The notes beneath the pieces are model-generated. The model was not told where the DNA came from. It was given only the letters and a program-made list of their open reading frames with translations, and searched no databases. 64,000 bases of DNA from Bathymodiolus brooksi (Eukaryota > Mollusca > Bivalvia > Mytilida > Modiolidae), in NCBI GenBank assembly GCA_963680875.1, contig OY804583.1, positions 35,081,331 to 35,145,330 of the forward strand, in the 5' to 3' direction. Both the position numbers and the translations under genes were made by a program. Position 1 is the stretch's first letter. Every line of letters starts with the position of its first letter. Positions 1 to 15,300 of the stretch are shown one piece after another.

Positions 1-147
1 GCATTCAGTATAATAAACAAAATCATATTGTCCTTTGAAAAGGGGCGCTATGATTATTATTACGCTTCGTCTCTGGTGATATTTTCCCTCATGTGATAAT
101 GCTGTCATCCAAGGTCTGTATGTTTAAATTTGTAGGTTCAATTTTAC

Positions 148-271
148 TTTCACTTTCACCATGTACAAATAATCTTACTTTCAGTTTCACCATTTACAAA
201 TAATCCTACTTTCAGTTTCACCATGTACAAATAATCCTACTTTCAGTTTCACCATGTACAAATAATCCCTG
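148..271 (+). repeat. Four tandem 31-base copies of a splice acceptor plus exon start
   Basis: Copies start at 148, 179, 210 and 241. Each holds the pyrimidine/AG acceptor and the first bases of the type A EGF exon (TTTCACCATGTACAAATAAT). The copy at 148 has CAC instead of CAG; the others keep a usable AG. Because 31 is not a multiple of 3, splicing at 184 or 215 runs into TAA after 16 codons, so only the acceptor at 245-246 is productive. Confidence 0.85.
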
Positions 272-354
272 TCAAAATGGAGGGACATGCAGTATTGTGG
301 ATGGTTTTGCAAACTGCACCTGCTTGAATAACTGGAGTGGAAATACCTGTACAG
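247..354 (+). CDS. EGF exon 1, type A (triplet 1)
   Basis: This 108-base phase 1-1 exon encodes one six-cysteine EGF-like module with CQNGGTC and [10 protein letters not shown]. The acceptor is TTTCAG and the donor GTGGGT. It lacks the Asp/Asn-x-Asp/Asn-Glu lead of calcium-binding EGF modules. The acceptor region is present in four tandem copies just upstream, but only the last copy gives an open frame. It is the first exon visible in the window. Confidence 0.88.
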
Positions 355-3300
355 GTGGGTACAAGTCGATACAATAAAGATTGTTGACAACTCGCTGATT
401 GAAAAAAAGAATGGACCATGGGTAATTTGTTTATGGCTTCTTAAAATATGTATCAGTTGTGTTGTCTTGTCCATCAGAATAATGCTGTTTTGTATTTTCT
501 GCTTTCATTAATTGTATTGCACCGTTATCTTGAAATATATGTTCGATTCTTCCAATTAAACAGCTTGAGAAAAGCTTGAAGATAGTAAAGATCTTATTAT
601 ACAATTCTATGGACAAAATGAAAAAAAAATCAATGGTTGACCAAATACTACACAAAATATTAAATATTAAGCAACGAGAACCCGCTAAGACATAACCCCA
701 CTAAGACAGAACCCCACTAAGACAGAATCCCGTTAAGACAGAACCCCGCTAAGACAGAACCCCACTAAGATAGAACCCTCCTAAGACAGAACCCCACTAA
801 GACAGAACCCCGCTAAGACAGAACCCCACTAAGACAGATCCCCGCTAAAACAGAACCCCACTAAGACAGAACCCCACTAAGACAGAACCCAGCTAAGACA
901 GAACCCCACTAAGACAGAACCCTGCTAAGACAGAACCCCATTAAGACAGAACCCCACTAAGACAGAACCCCGCTAAGACAGAACCCCACTAAGACAGAAC
1001 CCCACTAAGACAGAACCCAGCTAAGACAGAACCCCACTAAGACAGAACCCCACTAAGACAGAACCCTGCTAAGACAGAACCCCACTAAGACAGAACCCCG
1101 TTAAGACAGAACCCCGCTAAGACAGAACCCCACTAAGACAGAACCCCGTTAAGACAGAACCCCACTAAGACAGAACCCCACTAAGACAGAACCCCACTAA
1201 GACAGAACCCCGTTAAGACAGAACCCCACTAAGACAGAACCCCATTAAGACAGAACCCCACTAAGACAGAACCCAGCTAAGACAGAACCCCACTAAGACA
1301 GAACCCCGCTAAGACAGAGCCCCGCTAAGACAGAACCCCACTAAGACAGAACCCTGTTAAGACAGAACCCCACTAAGACAGAACCCCACTAAGACAGAAC
1401 CCCGCTAAGACAGAACCCTGCTAAGACGGAGGAGGAGGGTATATTTATGTGCTCTGAGAGGGCACACAGGTAAGTTTTAATTCAATTCATGAATTCCTTT
1501 TTGAAATATGAAATATTTTATTTTTGATAGCTGATTTATTCCCATATTATCACAGAATATATTGTTGTTGTATGGTTCTGTTTCTGTCTATGCTTTGTAT
1601 ATGGTATGCTAAAACTAAACTGGTTCTCAAATACTTATGACATCAATCATGCCTTGTCTTGACCGCATTTCATATTGTACGACATCTAATTACAGTTTCA
1701 CCTTGTACAAGTGTAGCATGTCAAAATGAAGGATCCTGCAGAGTTTATAATGGAGTAGCCAGCTGTTTCTGTAAGGGAGACTTTACTGGTTCTTATTGTG
1801 AAGGTAAGATTAAGATATATAAGATCTGGTAAATAATAGTAAACACCTCTATATGAATATTGGTGATGGCGTAGGCCGGAGTATATGGTATATCATTTTA
1901 TAAGTACCGGTATATAAAATAGTTAGATATGTTTATCCACTTTGTTCTGATAGATTTGATATTCTTAATCAGTAACAAATATAAGAAACTATAACCAGCT
2001 ATTAATAATCAATTATCAAAATCACAGAAGGAAACAAATTTGATACACCCAACACACCAATACATGACCGCTCACTTTCCTCCATGCCATGTTGCTCTAG
2101 TTACACAGAGATTTCAATAAGGGCCGGCAACCGGCGATATGTCACCGCTTCAAACGAGTGAAATCGCCGGTTCGACTGTTAGAAACTAAAATATTTTTTC
2201 ATTAAATAAAAGAAATATACAATATTTATTCACCCCCCCCCCCCTTTATCATGTAGGCACTTCAAATTTCAATTCAGCCTGTTCAATACAATCTTATTGA
2301 ATACCCTGGTTACATACCCGGCGATATAAGTCATAAATGGAACATATCAGTGGGTGTGTGTGACACAGATATTGCCTAATGCTTAACCAAGGCATGGTGT
2401 CGACGGTACAACTTTCGAAATGATGACTCCAACTTAACCACTTGGGTCAGTATTTTCATTATTAGTACCCCTAACTATGATGCATGTATATTGAGTTCTA
2501 TTAGAAGAGTTTGAAGATACCAAAGGTGAAGTGAGAATCTGTGAATCGAAGAACAGACAAGACAATACAATGGCTAAAGGAAAAGGTACAATAGAACAAA
2601 CAGTGATCTACAAAACACTCCACAGAAAAAAAGATCGAGCAAGAAGAATCATCAAAAAACGGGATGAACTCATGACTAGTGACACCTATTTGGATAGAGA
2701 CTTAGTCAGGCAAGATGACTTAATCTGTTTTTACTTTGTATATCATAGATAGTCCCTGTACACCTGGGCTATGTCTGAACAATGGAACATGTACAGTTAC
2801 GTCAGATGGAGGAGCTAACTGTACCTGTGATGGAGACTGGACTGGTAATATATGTGACTGTAAGTATGCTTAAAAATAATGGTCTCTTATAACCAACAGA
2901 TTCTATCTTCCTATCTAGTTTATAGGATTGTAAGCATATCTGTGAATATTAAATCAGTACACTTCGATCCATGTTATATTACTATTTTATGTTAAATATT
3001 TGATTCTAAGAAATTGATGACCTATTTCTTCTGGTCTCCCACGAATACCATTAATTTCTTAAGATGTTTATGACAGTTTTGATTTTGTCTAAATATTAAT
3101 GGGTTTTTTTACCAACAGACTCTACCATCCATTCTAACAGTCAGTGAACAACGAGCATTCATTGACCCTGCTACTGTCCATGTTTATTTTGTCATTCATA
3201 TTTGTGATAGTTTTGAGTGGAAGTGAAAATGTGCAGATTTGTTTTTACCATTTGGTTATATTTTTATTGCCGTTGGAAACCCAATTATCCCACAGAGAGG

Positions 3301-6300
3301 ATAGGGATCCCATGTCTGTGCCCATTGTGGTCTTTTTGTGCTTCATGATTTCCAGTGAGAGGTCCATTGTTCGTTTTGTTGATGTTGATGTCATTGTGAA
3401 CATTACCGTTTAAACTTTCTTTTCATAATTATACTGTAAAATATACAATAATTTAAACCAATTAATTCATATGAATTCATTTAATCAAATAGCAGTATTA
3501 ATGCCTTTTTATGATAATTGTAACATATCATATGAATGCAGAGGGAATTCCAAACAAAATATCTTTGTAAAATATTTAGGTATTTTTTCGTATAGCAGAT
3601 ATACTACCAAGGAATATTTAAATCATGTACATGACAAATATTTAATTCCCATACAAATATGATAAAGTATGAGCAAGGTACAATGTCAAAATTAAAATCA
3701 GTGGGTATTTCCTTTTGTTAAAATTGTGCTTTCAGTTTGATCAGAAAAAAATCCTACATTCGCTTTCAGTTTCACCTTGTACAAATAATCCATGTGAAAA
3801 TGGAGGGACATGCAGTGTTGTAGACGGTGTGGCTACCTGTGATTGTTTGAATAACTGGAGTGGAAATACCTGTACAGGTAAATATTGAACTTGATAATTA
3901 GGGTGTTAATAAAAGATGATATGTTTTTTGAGAAAAAAATGCTTGATGGGAAGTTTGATCATGCCTTACAAACAGAGCTAAAATGATGTTAAGGTTATTA
4001 CATAACACCTTCTGAAAATAAAGTAAAATAAAAGTATATAGGTTGTAATATATAGTCATTATTGATTTCTTGACCTATGTAACCTTATTAAGTCTCCCAA
4101 ACAAAGTTTGGGGAACTTATTGTTTTTGCTCCGTTTCTTATTATTATTTTTATTTTTATTATTATTATTCTTATTCTTTCTTTCCGCGAAGCATGAACTT
4201 GTCCACGGCAGATCTCAGGAACTACAGGACAGAATTTCATGAAACTTGGTGGAGTTATAGATATATGTTTCTAGTTGATCCTAAAGTTTTCAGATTTGTG
4301 GTAAAGGGGGTCAAAGCCATATGTTTGGGGGTTCAAAGGGGGTGGGGGTTACTATAGAATCCTATGGGAAACTTGAAATTTCGTACATTAATGTTGATAA
4401 CTTCTAACTGGATAATGATAGAGACATAAATTTTGACATAATGATAGGTCACCATTAGAGGAGCAATTCTGCCTTTTCAAAATTTTCAAGATGTCTGCCA
4501 TTTTCAAAATGGCTGCCAAAACACGGCATAAAAATGGGGGGTAAAAATTCAACATTGTCCGATATCATCAAAATTTGATATGTGGGTAGATAGTGTCAGT
4601 GGCCGGTTTGGGAGACTTCCATAATCATAGTATTGATTTTATGTTTCACTGTTGTTGTTTATGTTCTCAACAGTATTTCATCTATTCATCACGAGAGAAA
4701 AAAATTACAAGCAAAAATATTTTTGTGTCCCCGCCACTAAGTGGCCGAGACATATAGTGCTACCCATGTACGTCATTCTGTAATTCCGAAATAAAACAGT
4801 TGTCACCACTTTTTTTTCGCTATGCTTGGAGATATTGACTTGATTTTTGGTATGTGAGTGTATAATAATGAGTTACAAATCAAGTTAACATTTTGTTCCG
4901 GTCCAATGATTTTTGGCTGAGTTATGGCCCTTGGACTTTGAAATTTGGCCTAATATTTAGTTGTCACCACTTTATTTCACTATGATTTGAGATATTGACT
5001 TGATTCTTGGTATGAGAGTGTATAATCATAAGTTACAGATCAACTTTGAAATTTGTTCCGGTTGAATGATTTTTGGCCAACTTACAGCCATTGGGCTTTG
5101 GAATTTGGCCAAATATTTAGTTGTCACCTCTTTATTTCACTATGATTTGAGATATTGACTTGATTTTTGGTATGAGAGTGTATAATCATAAGTCACAGAT
5201 CAACTTTGAAATTCATTCCGGTTGAATGATTTTGGGCTAATTTACGCACCTTGGACTTTTAACTTTGGCCAAATATTTAGTTGTCACCACTTTATTTCAC
5301 TATGAATGATTAGTTACAGATCAAGTTTAGCTTTTGTTCCTCAGACCATATGACACTTTTAATTCAGAAAAAAATTCAATGACTATTAAAAGGTAATGTT
5401 TTATAGGTATAGGACTTTTTATTCATATGCAAGTGTTGTAGATTCCTGATCATATCAAGATTTGTTCAGGCAATATTGTTTCCTTGAATAAATCTTGTGA
5501 ATTTAAGGAGGCTTGAGGATACAGATCTTAACAATAGTTTGTTATTCTTAGCCTATTACTGAGGGAATTAAAAAAAGGTGAAACATTTGCGAGCCTCCTT
5601 AATATTAATATTCATGGCGGGGACAATCGTGTCATTCCGACACATCTGGTTTGGATTTTCAATCTTTCAACTCGGGATGTACCTGATGATGGTTATTCTA
5701 GAAATGCGTTGTGCTCACTAGGTTTGGTATCTATGTTTTCATAAGTTAGTTCCTAGATACTGCTTGTCATGTCCTTGTCTAAGTCATACTACATTCATTC
5801 TTGTAATATCTTATAACTTTTCTTCTTGCAGTATATGTTAAAGATTTAATGTTTTAAATGTAAATTAATTCCAGTGTCACCTTGTACAAGTATAACATGT
5901 CAAAATGAAGGATCCTGCAGGGTAAACAATGGAATAGGTAGCTGTTTCTGTAAGGGAGACTTTACTGGAGTTAACTGTGAAAGTAAGTTGTTGCAATAAA
6001 TAATAGTTAATTTCTACATATGCACAACACTGGTTCTGACTGCAGCTAATTGTGAAGGTAGGGTGTTGCAATAAGTAATAGTTAATATATAGAGAATAAT
6101 GCATAGTTAATATCTCCGTATAAAAACTCAGGGCCAATCTGTTTATTTTGGGTTATGTCATGGAGAATATATTCCAACTAGATTCTTAAAAATAATCAGG
6201 AGACCCCAGACCCGTAATGTTTAGAAAGCCAAATGAGATAACATTTATCAAAGAATAAAAAAAAAAAATTTCAGCACACATACTTTAAATATTTCAATGT

Positions 6301-9300
6301 CTTTCAAGTATCCGAAATGTTCACATATGGTCTTTCTGATTTGTAATTACGTGTGGTCGATTCGTTAGTAGTTTTTTTTTGTATTGCGAGGATATATTTT
6401 AAAAGTTCACGTACTCATTAGTTCTAAGCATAGATTATGCCAGATTTGAAATACTTGTATCATGCCTTGTTATATATATTGATCAATTACTTATTTAAAC
6501 CAACTGTTGATATTTAAAAAAATAAAGTTTACTATTAAGAGTCATATATATTAATTATATAATATAATAATGTGGTCACCGTAGCTGGGTAGTTAAACGA
6601 AAGTTTTATAACTCAAAGCAGGGATTCGATATCCACAAGTCACAAAATATTTGCATCACGTTTTAAACCTAAAATGGTAAAAGTTTAAAGTTCATATATG
6701 CCAAAGCAAAAGAATAAACTAGATTCTTAAAAAGTAATCCACTGTCCAATCAATAGTGTGACGTCAGAGAAATGTATGATAAAATTATCATTACATGCCT
6801 ACCCTGATGATGATTCAGTAAATTGTACAGAAACAATTGATGAGCATCAGTAGGCCTCTTTATATCCAGTTTATGGGTAAACAGCTGTGTTTTTAGAGCA
6901 GTACATACAGATGGGTATTACGTAATTACTATTAATTAGAGCGTACCTTATTAAATTAACGAAAAAAAACAAAAACGGTGGTGAACTCATGTGTTTTAGA
7001 GGGATAGGCAGAAGAACACATTAACATTGCTTTGCTCTATTTGTTGTTTTCTATAGTTAGTCCATGTACACCGGGGCCATGCTTGAACAATGGAACATGT
7101 ACAGTAACGTCAGATGGTGAAGCTAATTGTACGTGTGACGGAGACTGGACCGGTAATATTTGTGACTGTAAGTATCCTTAAAAGTAATGGACTTTAGCCA
7201 ATATATTATAGCTTCCCATCTAGTAGTCATTTAAATATGACCATTCATTGACCTTGCTATTGTACTGTCTATGTTTATGATGTCATTCAGTTTTTTAGAT
7301 AGTATGCAGTCTCTATCAGAGGAAGCGATTCTGTGCAAGTTTTTCTTTATTATTGGTTTACATCTTTGTTGCTGTTGGAGACCCAAATATCAAAAATGGA
7401 AAGGTTGGCATCCCATTTTAATGTGGGAGTAAACAGAAGTAACAGGAGAAAACCACCGATCTGCGCACGTCATTTAAAAACTTTATCACATAATGTTGCA
7501 TCGAGTACACTCTGCCGTAAGCGGGATTTGAACTCACAACTTAAGTGGTGATAGGCGCTGATTGCATAGGTAGTTGTAAATTTAACTACCATGCGATCAC
7601 AATCGCTATGGCCCCTATTTTTATATATATTATCATGTCGCTGTTTCACTGCTTGAGTAGAATTTACCTCTTTTAGTGAATTGCCATATATGCCTAATAT
7701 AACAATTGGAACTTGTATGTTGTCCTTGTAGTCCGACATTTTCAATCTATCCATGCTCAAATAATGCTACTTTCAGGTTCACCATGCACTAACAATCCCT
7801 GTCAAAATGGAGGAACGTGCAGTGTTGTAGACGGCTTTGCTAGCTGTGCCTGTTTGAATAACTGGAGTGGAAGTACCTGTACCGGTTAATATTGAACTTG
7901 ATAATCATATAATTAAGATATTAAATAGAGATAATATTCCGTTTCAGAAAATATTGCATTGTTGGAAGTTTTATCTCACCACATGCACACACCAACAAAC
8001 ACACACTTAATTAAAATGATGTTTAGGTCATTAGCCAAACACTTAAATTAAAATGATGTTTAGGTCATTAGCCAAACACTTAAATTAAAATGATGTTTAG
8101 GTCATTAGCCAAACACTTAAATTAAAATGATGTTTAGGTCATTAGCCAAATACTTAATGAATATAAAATGAAAGCACAGTAGATTGTGACATAGGCCAAG
8201 TAATACTCATTCCAATATCAGTCTTGTTAATTTATAGGTGATTGTGATTTTCGAACTTATTTAACCTTATATTTCGTATTATTTTTATTAGCTCACCTTG
8301 CCAAAGGCAACGTGAGCTTTTGCCATCACTTGGCATCCGTCATCTGTCGTCCGTTAACTTTTCACATTTTAATCTTCTCCTCAGAAACACCCTCAGCCAA
8401 ATGAACTGAAACTTGGTAGGAAGCATGTATGGAAGGTCCTCTCTAAAGATTGCTCATTTTTGTCCCGATCCATTAACAAACATGGCCACCACAGGCAATT
8501 CTTGTTTCTGATTGGCTGATTTAAAAAAATCTTCTCCTCTGAAACCGCCTGGCCAAATGAACCGTAACTTGATAGGAAGCATCTATGGAAGGTCTTCTAT
8601 AAAGATTGCTCATTTCGTCTCGATCCGTTAACAAACATGGCCACAACAGGCAATTCTTGTTTCTGATTGGTTGGTTTCTAAAAAATCTTCTCCTCTGAAA
8701 CTGCTTAGCCAAATGAACCGTAACTTGGTAGGAAGCATCTATGGAAGGTCCTCTATAAGGATTACACATTTTGTCCCGACCCATTAACAAACATGGCCAC
8801 CACAGGCAATTCTTGTTTCTGATTGGATGATTTCTAAAAAAATCTCCTCTGAAACTGCTTAGCCAAATGAACCGCAACTTGGTAGGAAGCATCTATGGAA
8901 GGTTCAGTATTAAGTTTCCTCAAAGCAGAATGAAAGGTGAGCGACACAGGGTCAGCCCACTGAGCCTCTAGTTATGTTCCCCTGCTGTTGTTTTGTCTGT
9001 CCTGGTTGTGAAGAGAACATCATGCAAGTAAAAAGATAACAATATACTGAAGTAAGAACCAGCATAGGCAATCAAGATATAATGAAAGAGTCACAACCCC
9101 CCCCCCCCCCCCCCCCCCTCCAAATTATGACTTAAGGCCACCATCGATCAATTCAAGCAAACTGTCACTCAATAGTGTTGCTGTACATTATCGTTTATGA
9201 ACAAATGTAAGCTTGATATTATCCACATATAAGGCATTCATCATTTTAGCTTCATGTACTATGGTCTATTTCATTCGTCATGCACGGAGGTGTTTCTCTT

Positions 9301-12300
9301 AGAGGGGGGAGAAATTATTTCTATTGGGGGATGTAACCCTTTTGTACTTGGTGTAATAAATGCTTTCTATTATTGTATTATAAAATTATCATATTTATAG
9401 TTTGAAAAAAGAAATGAAAACATAGATGTCTAGTTTAGTGCACGAGACGCGTATCTGAAATAGTCTTTATCAGGTACGCACAAAATCTAAATATTGGAAA
9501 ACCTAATAATTTGAAAGTCTTTGAGAGCAATAAGATCAAAGGGCCAAAATCGGCTAAGGTCACCTAAGTAAGTTTGAAATTAATATACATGTAATTTAAT
9601 TAATAGAACCTGTTTGTTTACTTCTTGCAAAAATTACATCTGCTCCAAAGTAATTAAGGGAAGATGTTTGCATCAATTCACAACATTGCATTTTGAAGTG
9701 GATAAAAATATTATGTTATTGTGAATATCCGATGTATTTATAAATGATAATAGAATACTGTATTGCTGTATGTAATCGTTATTATTTCTATCATCACTTT
9801 GAGCCAGAATTTATGGTTCGCATATATACGTTTGTATTACTATCACTGGGTCAATACCTCTTCTGGTGGAATATTAGTCCCAGAGGGTATCATCCGCCCA
9901 GTAGTGAGTGCTTCGGTACTGACATGGTTTATTAGATATATTTATTATTGAAATTTATAGTTTCTAAATATTCCAATTAAATTTTAAAACTAACCTCCTG
10001 TAGCCATAGGTGAATATGGCTGATTTTGGCTATCCTATTTAGCTCCTTTAATTTGGTTTTATTGCTCACAAAGATTTTAAAGTTACTTTGATTTCCAATC
10101 TTCCGTAATCCAGAAAAGTGTTGTGTGCACTAAGTTTGGTATCTACGTTTTTATAAGCTAGTTCCTGAATTCTGCTCGTCATGTCCTTGTCTAAGTAATA
10201 CTACATTCACCCTTTTGATACATGTATCATCATTTTTCTTCTTGTGGTATATTTTAAAGATTTAATGTTTTAAATGCAAATTAATTCCAGTGTCACCTTG
10301 TACAAGCATAACATGTCAAAATGAAGGATCCTGCAGAGTAAACAATGGAATAGGTAGCTGCTTCTGTAAGGGAGACTTTACTGGAGCTAATTGTGAAAGT
10401 AAGTTTTTATAATAAGAAATAGTTATTATGAAGAGTTTTGAAGATACCAAAGGGTTAACCGAAGCCAACACAATGGCCAAGAGAAAAAGTACAACAGGAC
10501 AAACATCGATCTACAAAACATACACATAGAACTAAAGATTGAGTAACACGAACCCCAATAAAAACCGGAATAAACTCAGGTGCTCCGTATAAACAACACT
10601 GGTTCTGACATGGGCCAGACCTTATATGGTGGGTTATTATATGGTCATTACAGGCATAAAGTGATGATGATATACAAATGTAGTAAATTGTACAGAAACG
10701 ATTGACGAGCATCAGTAGACGTCTTTATATCTAGTTTATTGGTAAACAGCTGTGAATCTAGAGTACGTACCTACAGGGTGTATTGCGTGATTGCGAAAAA
10801 TCTGAGCATATATGAAATAAACGTTAGCGGATATCAAAGGGGCAATCAAAAATGGACAAATCAGAGAAACTGAAAGCATAGGGTATACAAGACGAAGGAA
10901 AACAAAACAAAAACACAACATAATTTGTTTTGGCCATCAACATAAGAAGCAAACACAAATAACGTAAATAAGACATGAGCCCTCCTACAAACAACCAGAG
11001 GTAAAGATGAAGAGAACATCATAACAGACATCACAACACGGAATCAGGATGTAAAGATACATAATAGGACAACACACAAAAGATGAAAGTTACTCACAAA
11101 CAAAAAAAAGAAAAAAAGTCTTTTGGAGGGATAGACAGAAGAGCACATTAACATTGTTTTGCTCTATTTTTGTTTATTTATAGTTAGTCCATGTACACCA
11201 GGGCCATGCTTGAACAATGGAACATGTACAGTAACTTTTGATGGTGAAGCTAATTGTACGTGTGACGGAGACTGGACCGGTAATATTTGTGACTGTAAGT
11301 ATGCTTAAAAGTAATGGACTTTAACAATCTTATTCTACTACCCTAACTAGAAATCAGTTAACTACGAGTGTTCATTGATCCTAATATTGTATGTTGTCAT
11401 TCATTTTCGTGATAGTACATGTGGTATCTTTGAGACGATGCAAATAATTATATGGAAGTTTTTTTTTATGGCTTATTTATATCTTTGTTGCTGTTGGAGA
11501 CCAAGGTATCGAAAAAGCAAGGGTAGGAATCCCACTGACCGTTTGTTCCTGCCATATTTGTGTGTGTGCAAGTCAGGGTATGAATTTCTAACATTATGCT
11601 TGATGGTCTTTTTAGTGTTTCTGTGTGTGATAATAATACCTAAAAACTTCACAATACCTATATAAATACGGAAGATGTTTCTTTACTTTTTGAAGTATGA
11701 CACCTTTGACGATTTACATTAACACTGGTTTTTTAATTGTGCATATTTTTACCGTTTCGTCAATCATGCATATGGAATTGTAGAACAGTGAGTTGACAAT
11801 AATTTGTTTTTATTTTTTTTGTGGACATCTATGGGTCTGAAAATAAGTAAAAGGACAATAAAGAACTATGGTTTCCTATCCCGTTCATACGTACCTTTAT
11901 TGTGTAAAATCAATCTTTTTATGATATTTAAATTTGCTCCATGTTTGGGCATTCATAAAAACGTAGATATCAAAATTAGTGCACACGGTGCGTTTATGGA
12001 ATAACCTTCATCAGGTACGCTCAAGATCCACAGATAGGAAAGATATAATTTAAAATTGTTAAGTCACTGTAACCAAAAGTCCTCAGCAGGATAACCAAAA
12101 TCTACAAAGGTCACATGTTTGTAATTTACAGTTCCTACATAATAAAATTGATTAAAAGTTAGGACATAGTAAACATTTGGATATTGGACCCAAAGACTTT
12201 AAAAAGTATCTGACTTTCCAATCATTTGATTATGCACATACCTGATGGAGTCGGGTTATTACAGATAGGCATCGTCAGAACTATATCAAATATCTGAGTT

Positions 12301-15300
12301 TTAGTTTAATTTTCATTTCTGTTATGTTTCATTGCATGACAAAATTATGCAGTTCTATTACAAGTGCAATTGTATATAATATTTGTGTCAAGTACTGTCT
12401 TGCTTGTAGTCCGACATTTTCATTTTATCCATGCTCAAATAATGCTACTTTCAGGTTCACCATGTACTAACAATCCCTGTGAAAATGGAGGGACATGCAG
12501 CGTTGTAGATGGCTTTGCTAGCTGTGCCTGTTTGAATAACTGGAATGGACAAACCTGTACAGGTAACTTGATAATTATGATATTAACTAGAGATAACATT
12601 CCGTTTCAGGAAATGGTGCATTGTGGGAAGTTTGATCTTACCTCAAACACACACACACAAACATGCATTTAAAATGATGTTATGTCATTGGCCTACTGAT
12701 TATGACGTAAAACACAGTTCATGTATATTAGTGGAGGGGTGTGGCATGGAGCAAGTAGTACTCATCATTTTGAAGCATCCGATATCAGTATTGTTAATTT
12801 ATAGTCGTTTGTGATTTTCGAACTTATACTACCTTATTTCGTATTAATTTTAAGTTGTTGGTTTCTCTGTCCTGGTTATGTTCTCAACAGTATTTCATCT
12901 ATTTTTATGAAGAAAAAAAAATTACAAGCAGAAAAATTATTTGATTTCCAGTCTTTCGACTCTGGGCATTCCTGATGAGGGTTATTCCTGAAACGTGTTG
13001 TGTGCACTACATTGGATATTTACGTTTTTCATAAGTTAGTTCCTAGATACTGCTTGTCATGTCCTTGTCTAAGTTATACTACATTCACCTTTTAATACCT
13101 TATAGCTTTTCTTCTTGCAACATAATTTAGATATTTAATGTTTTAAATGCATATAATTCCAGTGTCACCTTGTACAAGCATAACATGTCAAAATGAAGGG
13201 TCCTGCAGAGTAAACAATGGAATAGGTAGCTGCTTCTGTAAGGGAGATTTTACTGGAGCTAATTGTGAAAGTAAGTTTTTATAATAAGAAATAGTTATTT
13301 TGAAGAGTTTGAAGATACCAAAGGGTTAACCAAAATCTGTAAACCGAAGCCAACACAATGGCCAAAAGAAAAAGTACAACAGGACAAACAACGATCTACA
13401 AAACATACACATAAAACTAAAGATCGAGTAACACGAACCCCAATAAAAACCGGAATGAATTTGGGTGCTCCGTATAAACAACACTGGTTCTGACATGGGC
13501 CAGACCTTATATGGTGGGTTATTATATGGTCATTAAAGGCATAAAGTGATGATGATATACAAATGTAGTAAATTGTACAGAAACGATTGACGACCATCAG
13601 TAGTCGTCTTTATATCTAGTTTATTGGTAAACAGCTGTGGATCTAGAGCACGTACCTACAGGATGTATTGTGTGATTGCAAAAAATCTGAGCATATTTTA
13701 TGAAATAAACGTTAGCGAATACCGAAGGGGCAATCAAAAATGGACAAATCAGAGAAACTGAAAGCATAGGGTATACAAGACGAAAGAAAACAAAACAACA
13801 CAACAAAATTTGTTTTGGACATCAACATAAGAAGCAAACACAAATAACGTAAATAAGACATGAGCCCTCCTACAAACAACCAGAGGTAAAGATGAAGAGA
13901 ACATCATAACAGACATCACAACACGGAATCAGGATGGAAAGATACATAATAGGACAACACACAAAAGATGAAAGTTACTCACAAACAAAAAGAAGAAAAA
14001 AAGTCTTTTGGAGGGATAGACAGAAGAGCACATTAACATTGTTTTGCTCTATTTTTGTTTATTTATAGTTAGTCCATGTACACCAGGGCCATGCTTGAAC
14101 AATGGAACATGTACAGTAACTTTTGATGGTGAAGCTAATTGTACGTGTGACGGAGACTGGACCGGTAATATTTGTGACTGTAAGTATGCTTAAAAGTAAT
14201 TGACTTTAACAATCTAATTCAACTACCCTAACTACTAGTGTTCATTGATCCTAATATTGTATGTTGTCATTCATTTTCGTGATAGTACATGTGGTATCTT
14301 TGAGACGATGCAATATATGGAAGTTTTTTTTTTTTATCGCTTATTTATATCTTTGTTGCTCTTGGAGACCAAAGTATCGGAAAAGCAAGGGTAGGAATTC
14401 CACTGACCATTTGTTCCTGCCATATATGTGTGTCTGTGTAAGTCAGGGTATGAATTTCCAACATTATGCATGATGATCTTTTTAGTGTTTTTGCAATTTA
14501 AATACAGAAGATGTTTCTTTACTTTATGACACCTTTGACGATTTATTTTTACACTGTCTGATTATTTAATTGTGCATATTTTTACCGTTTCGTCAATCAT
14601 GCATATGGAATTGTAGAACAGTGGATTGACAATAATTTGTTTTTAATTTTTTTGTGGACATCTATGGGTCTGAAACTTTGATTAAAAAAATAAGTAAAAG
14701 GACAATAAAGAACTATGGTTTCCTATGCCTTTATTGTGTAAAATCAATCTTTTATAATATCTAAATTTGCTTCATGTTTGGGCATTCATAAAAACGTAGA
14801 TATCAAAATTAGCATACACGGTGCATTTATGGAATAACCTTCATCAGGTACGCTCGAAATCCAAAGATAGGAAAGACAGATAATTTAAAATTGTGAAGGC
14901 ACTGTAACCAAAAGTCCTCAGCAGGATAACCAAAATCTACAAAGGTCACATGTTTGTAATTTACAGTTCCCACATAATGAAATTGATTAAAAGTTAGACA
15001 TAGGTAAACATTTGGATATTGGACCCAAAGACTTTAAAAAGTATCTGACTTTCCAATCATTTGATTATGCACGTACCTGATGGAGTCGGATTATTACAGA
15101 TAGGCATCGTCAGAACTATATCAAATATCTGAGTTTTAGTTTAATTTTCATTTCTGTTATGTTTCATTGCATGACAAAATTATGCAGTTCTATTACAAGT
15201 GCAAATGTATATAATATTTGTGTCAAGTACTGTCATGCTTGTAGTCCGATGTTTCCAATCTATCCATGCTCAAATAATCTTACTTTCAGGTTCACCATGT

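Noticed and set aside
2531..2752. + strand frame just before exon 3
   Set aside because: It reads a retroelement fragment and then the exon in another frame; its end overlaps the true acceptor.
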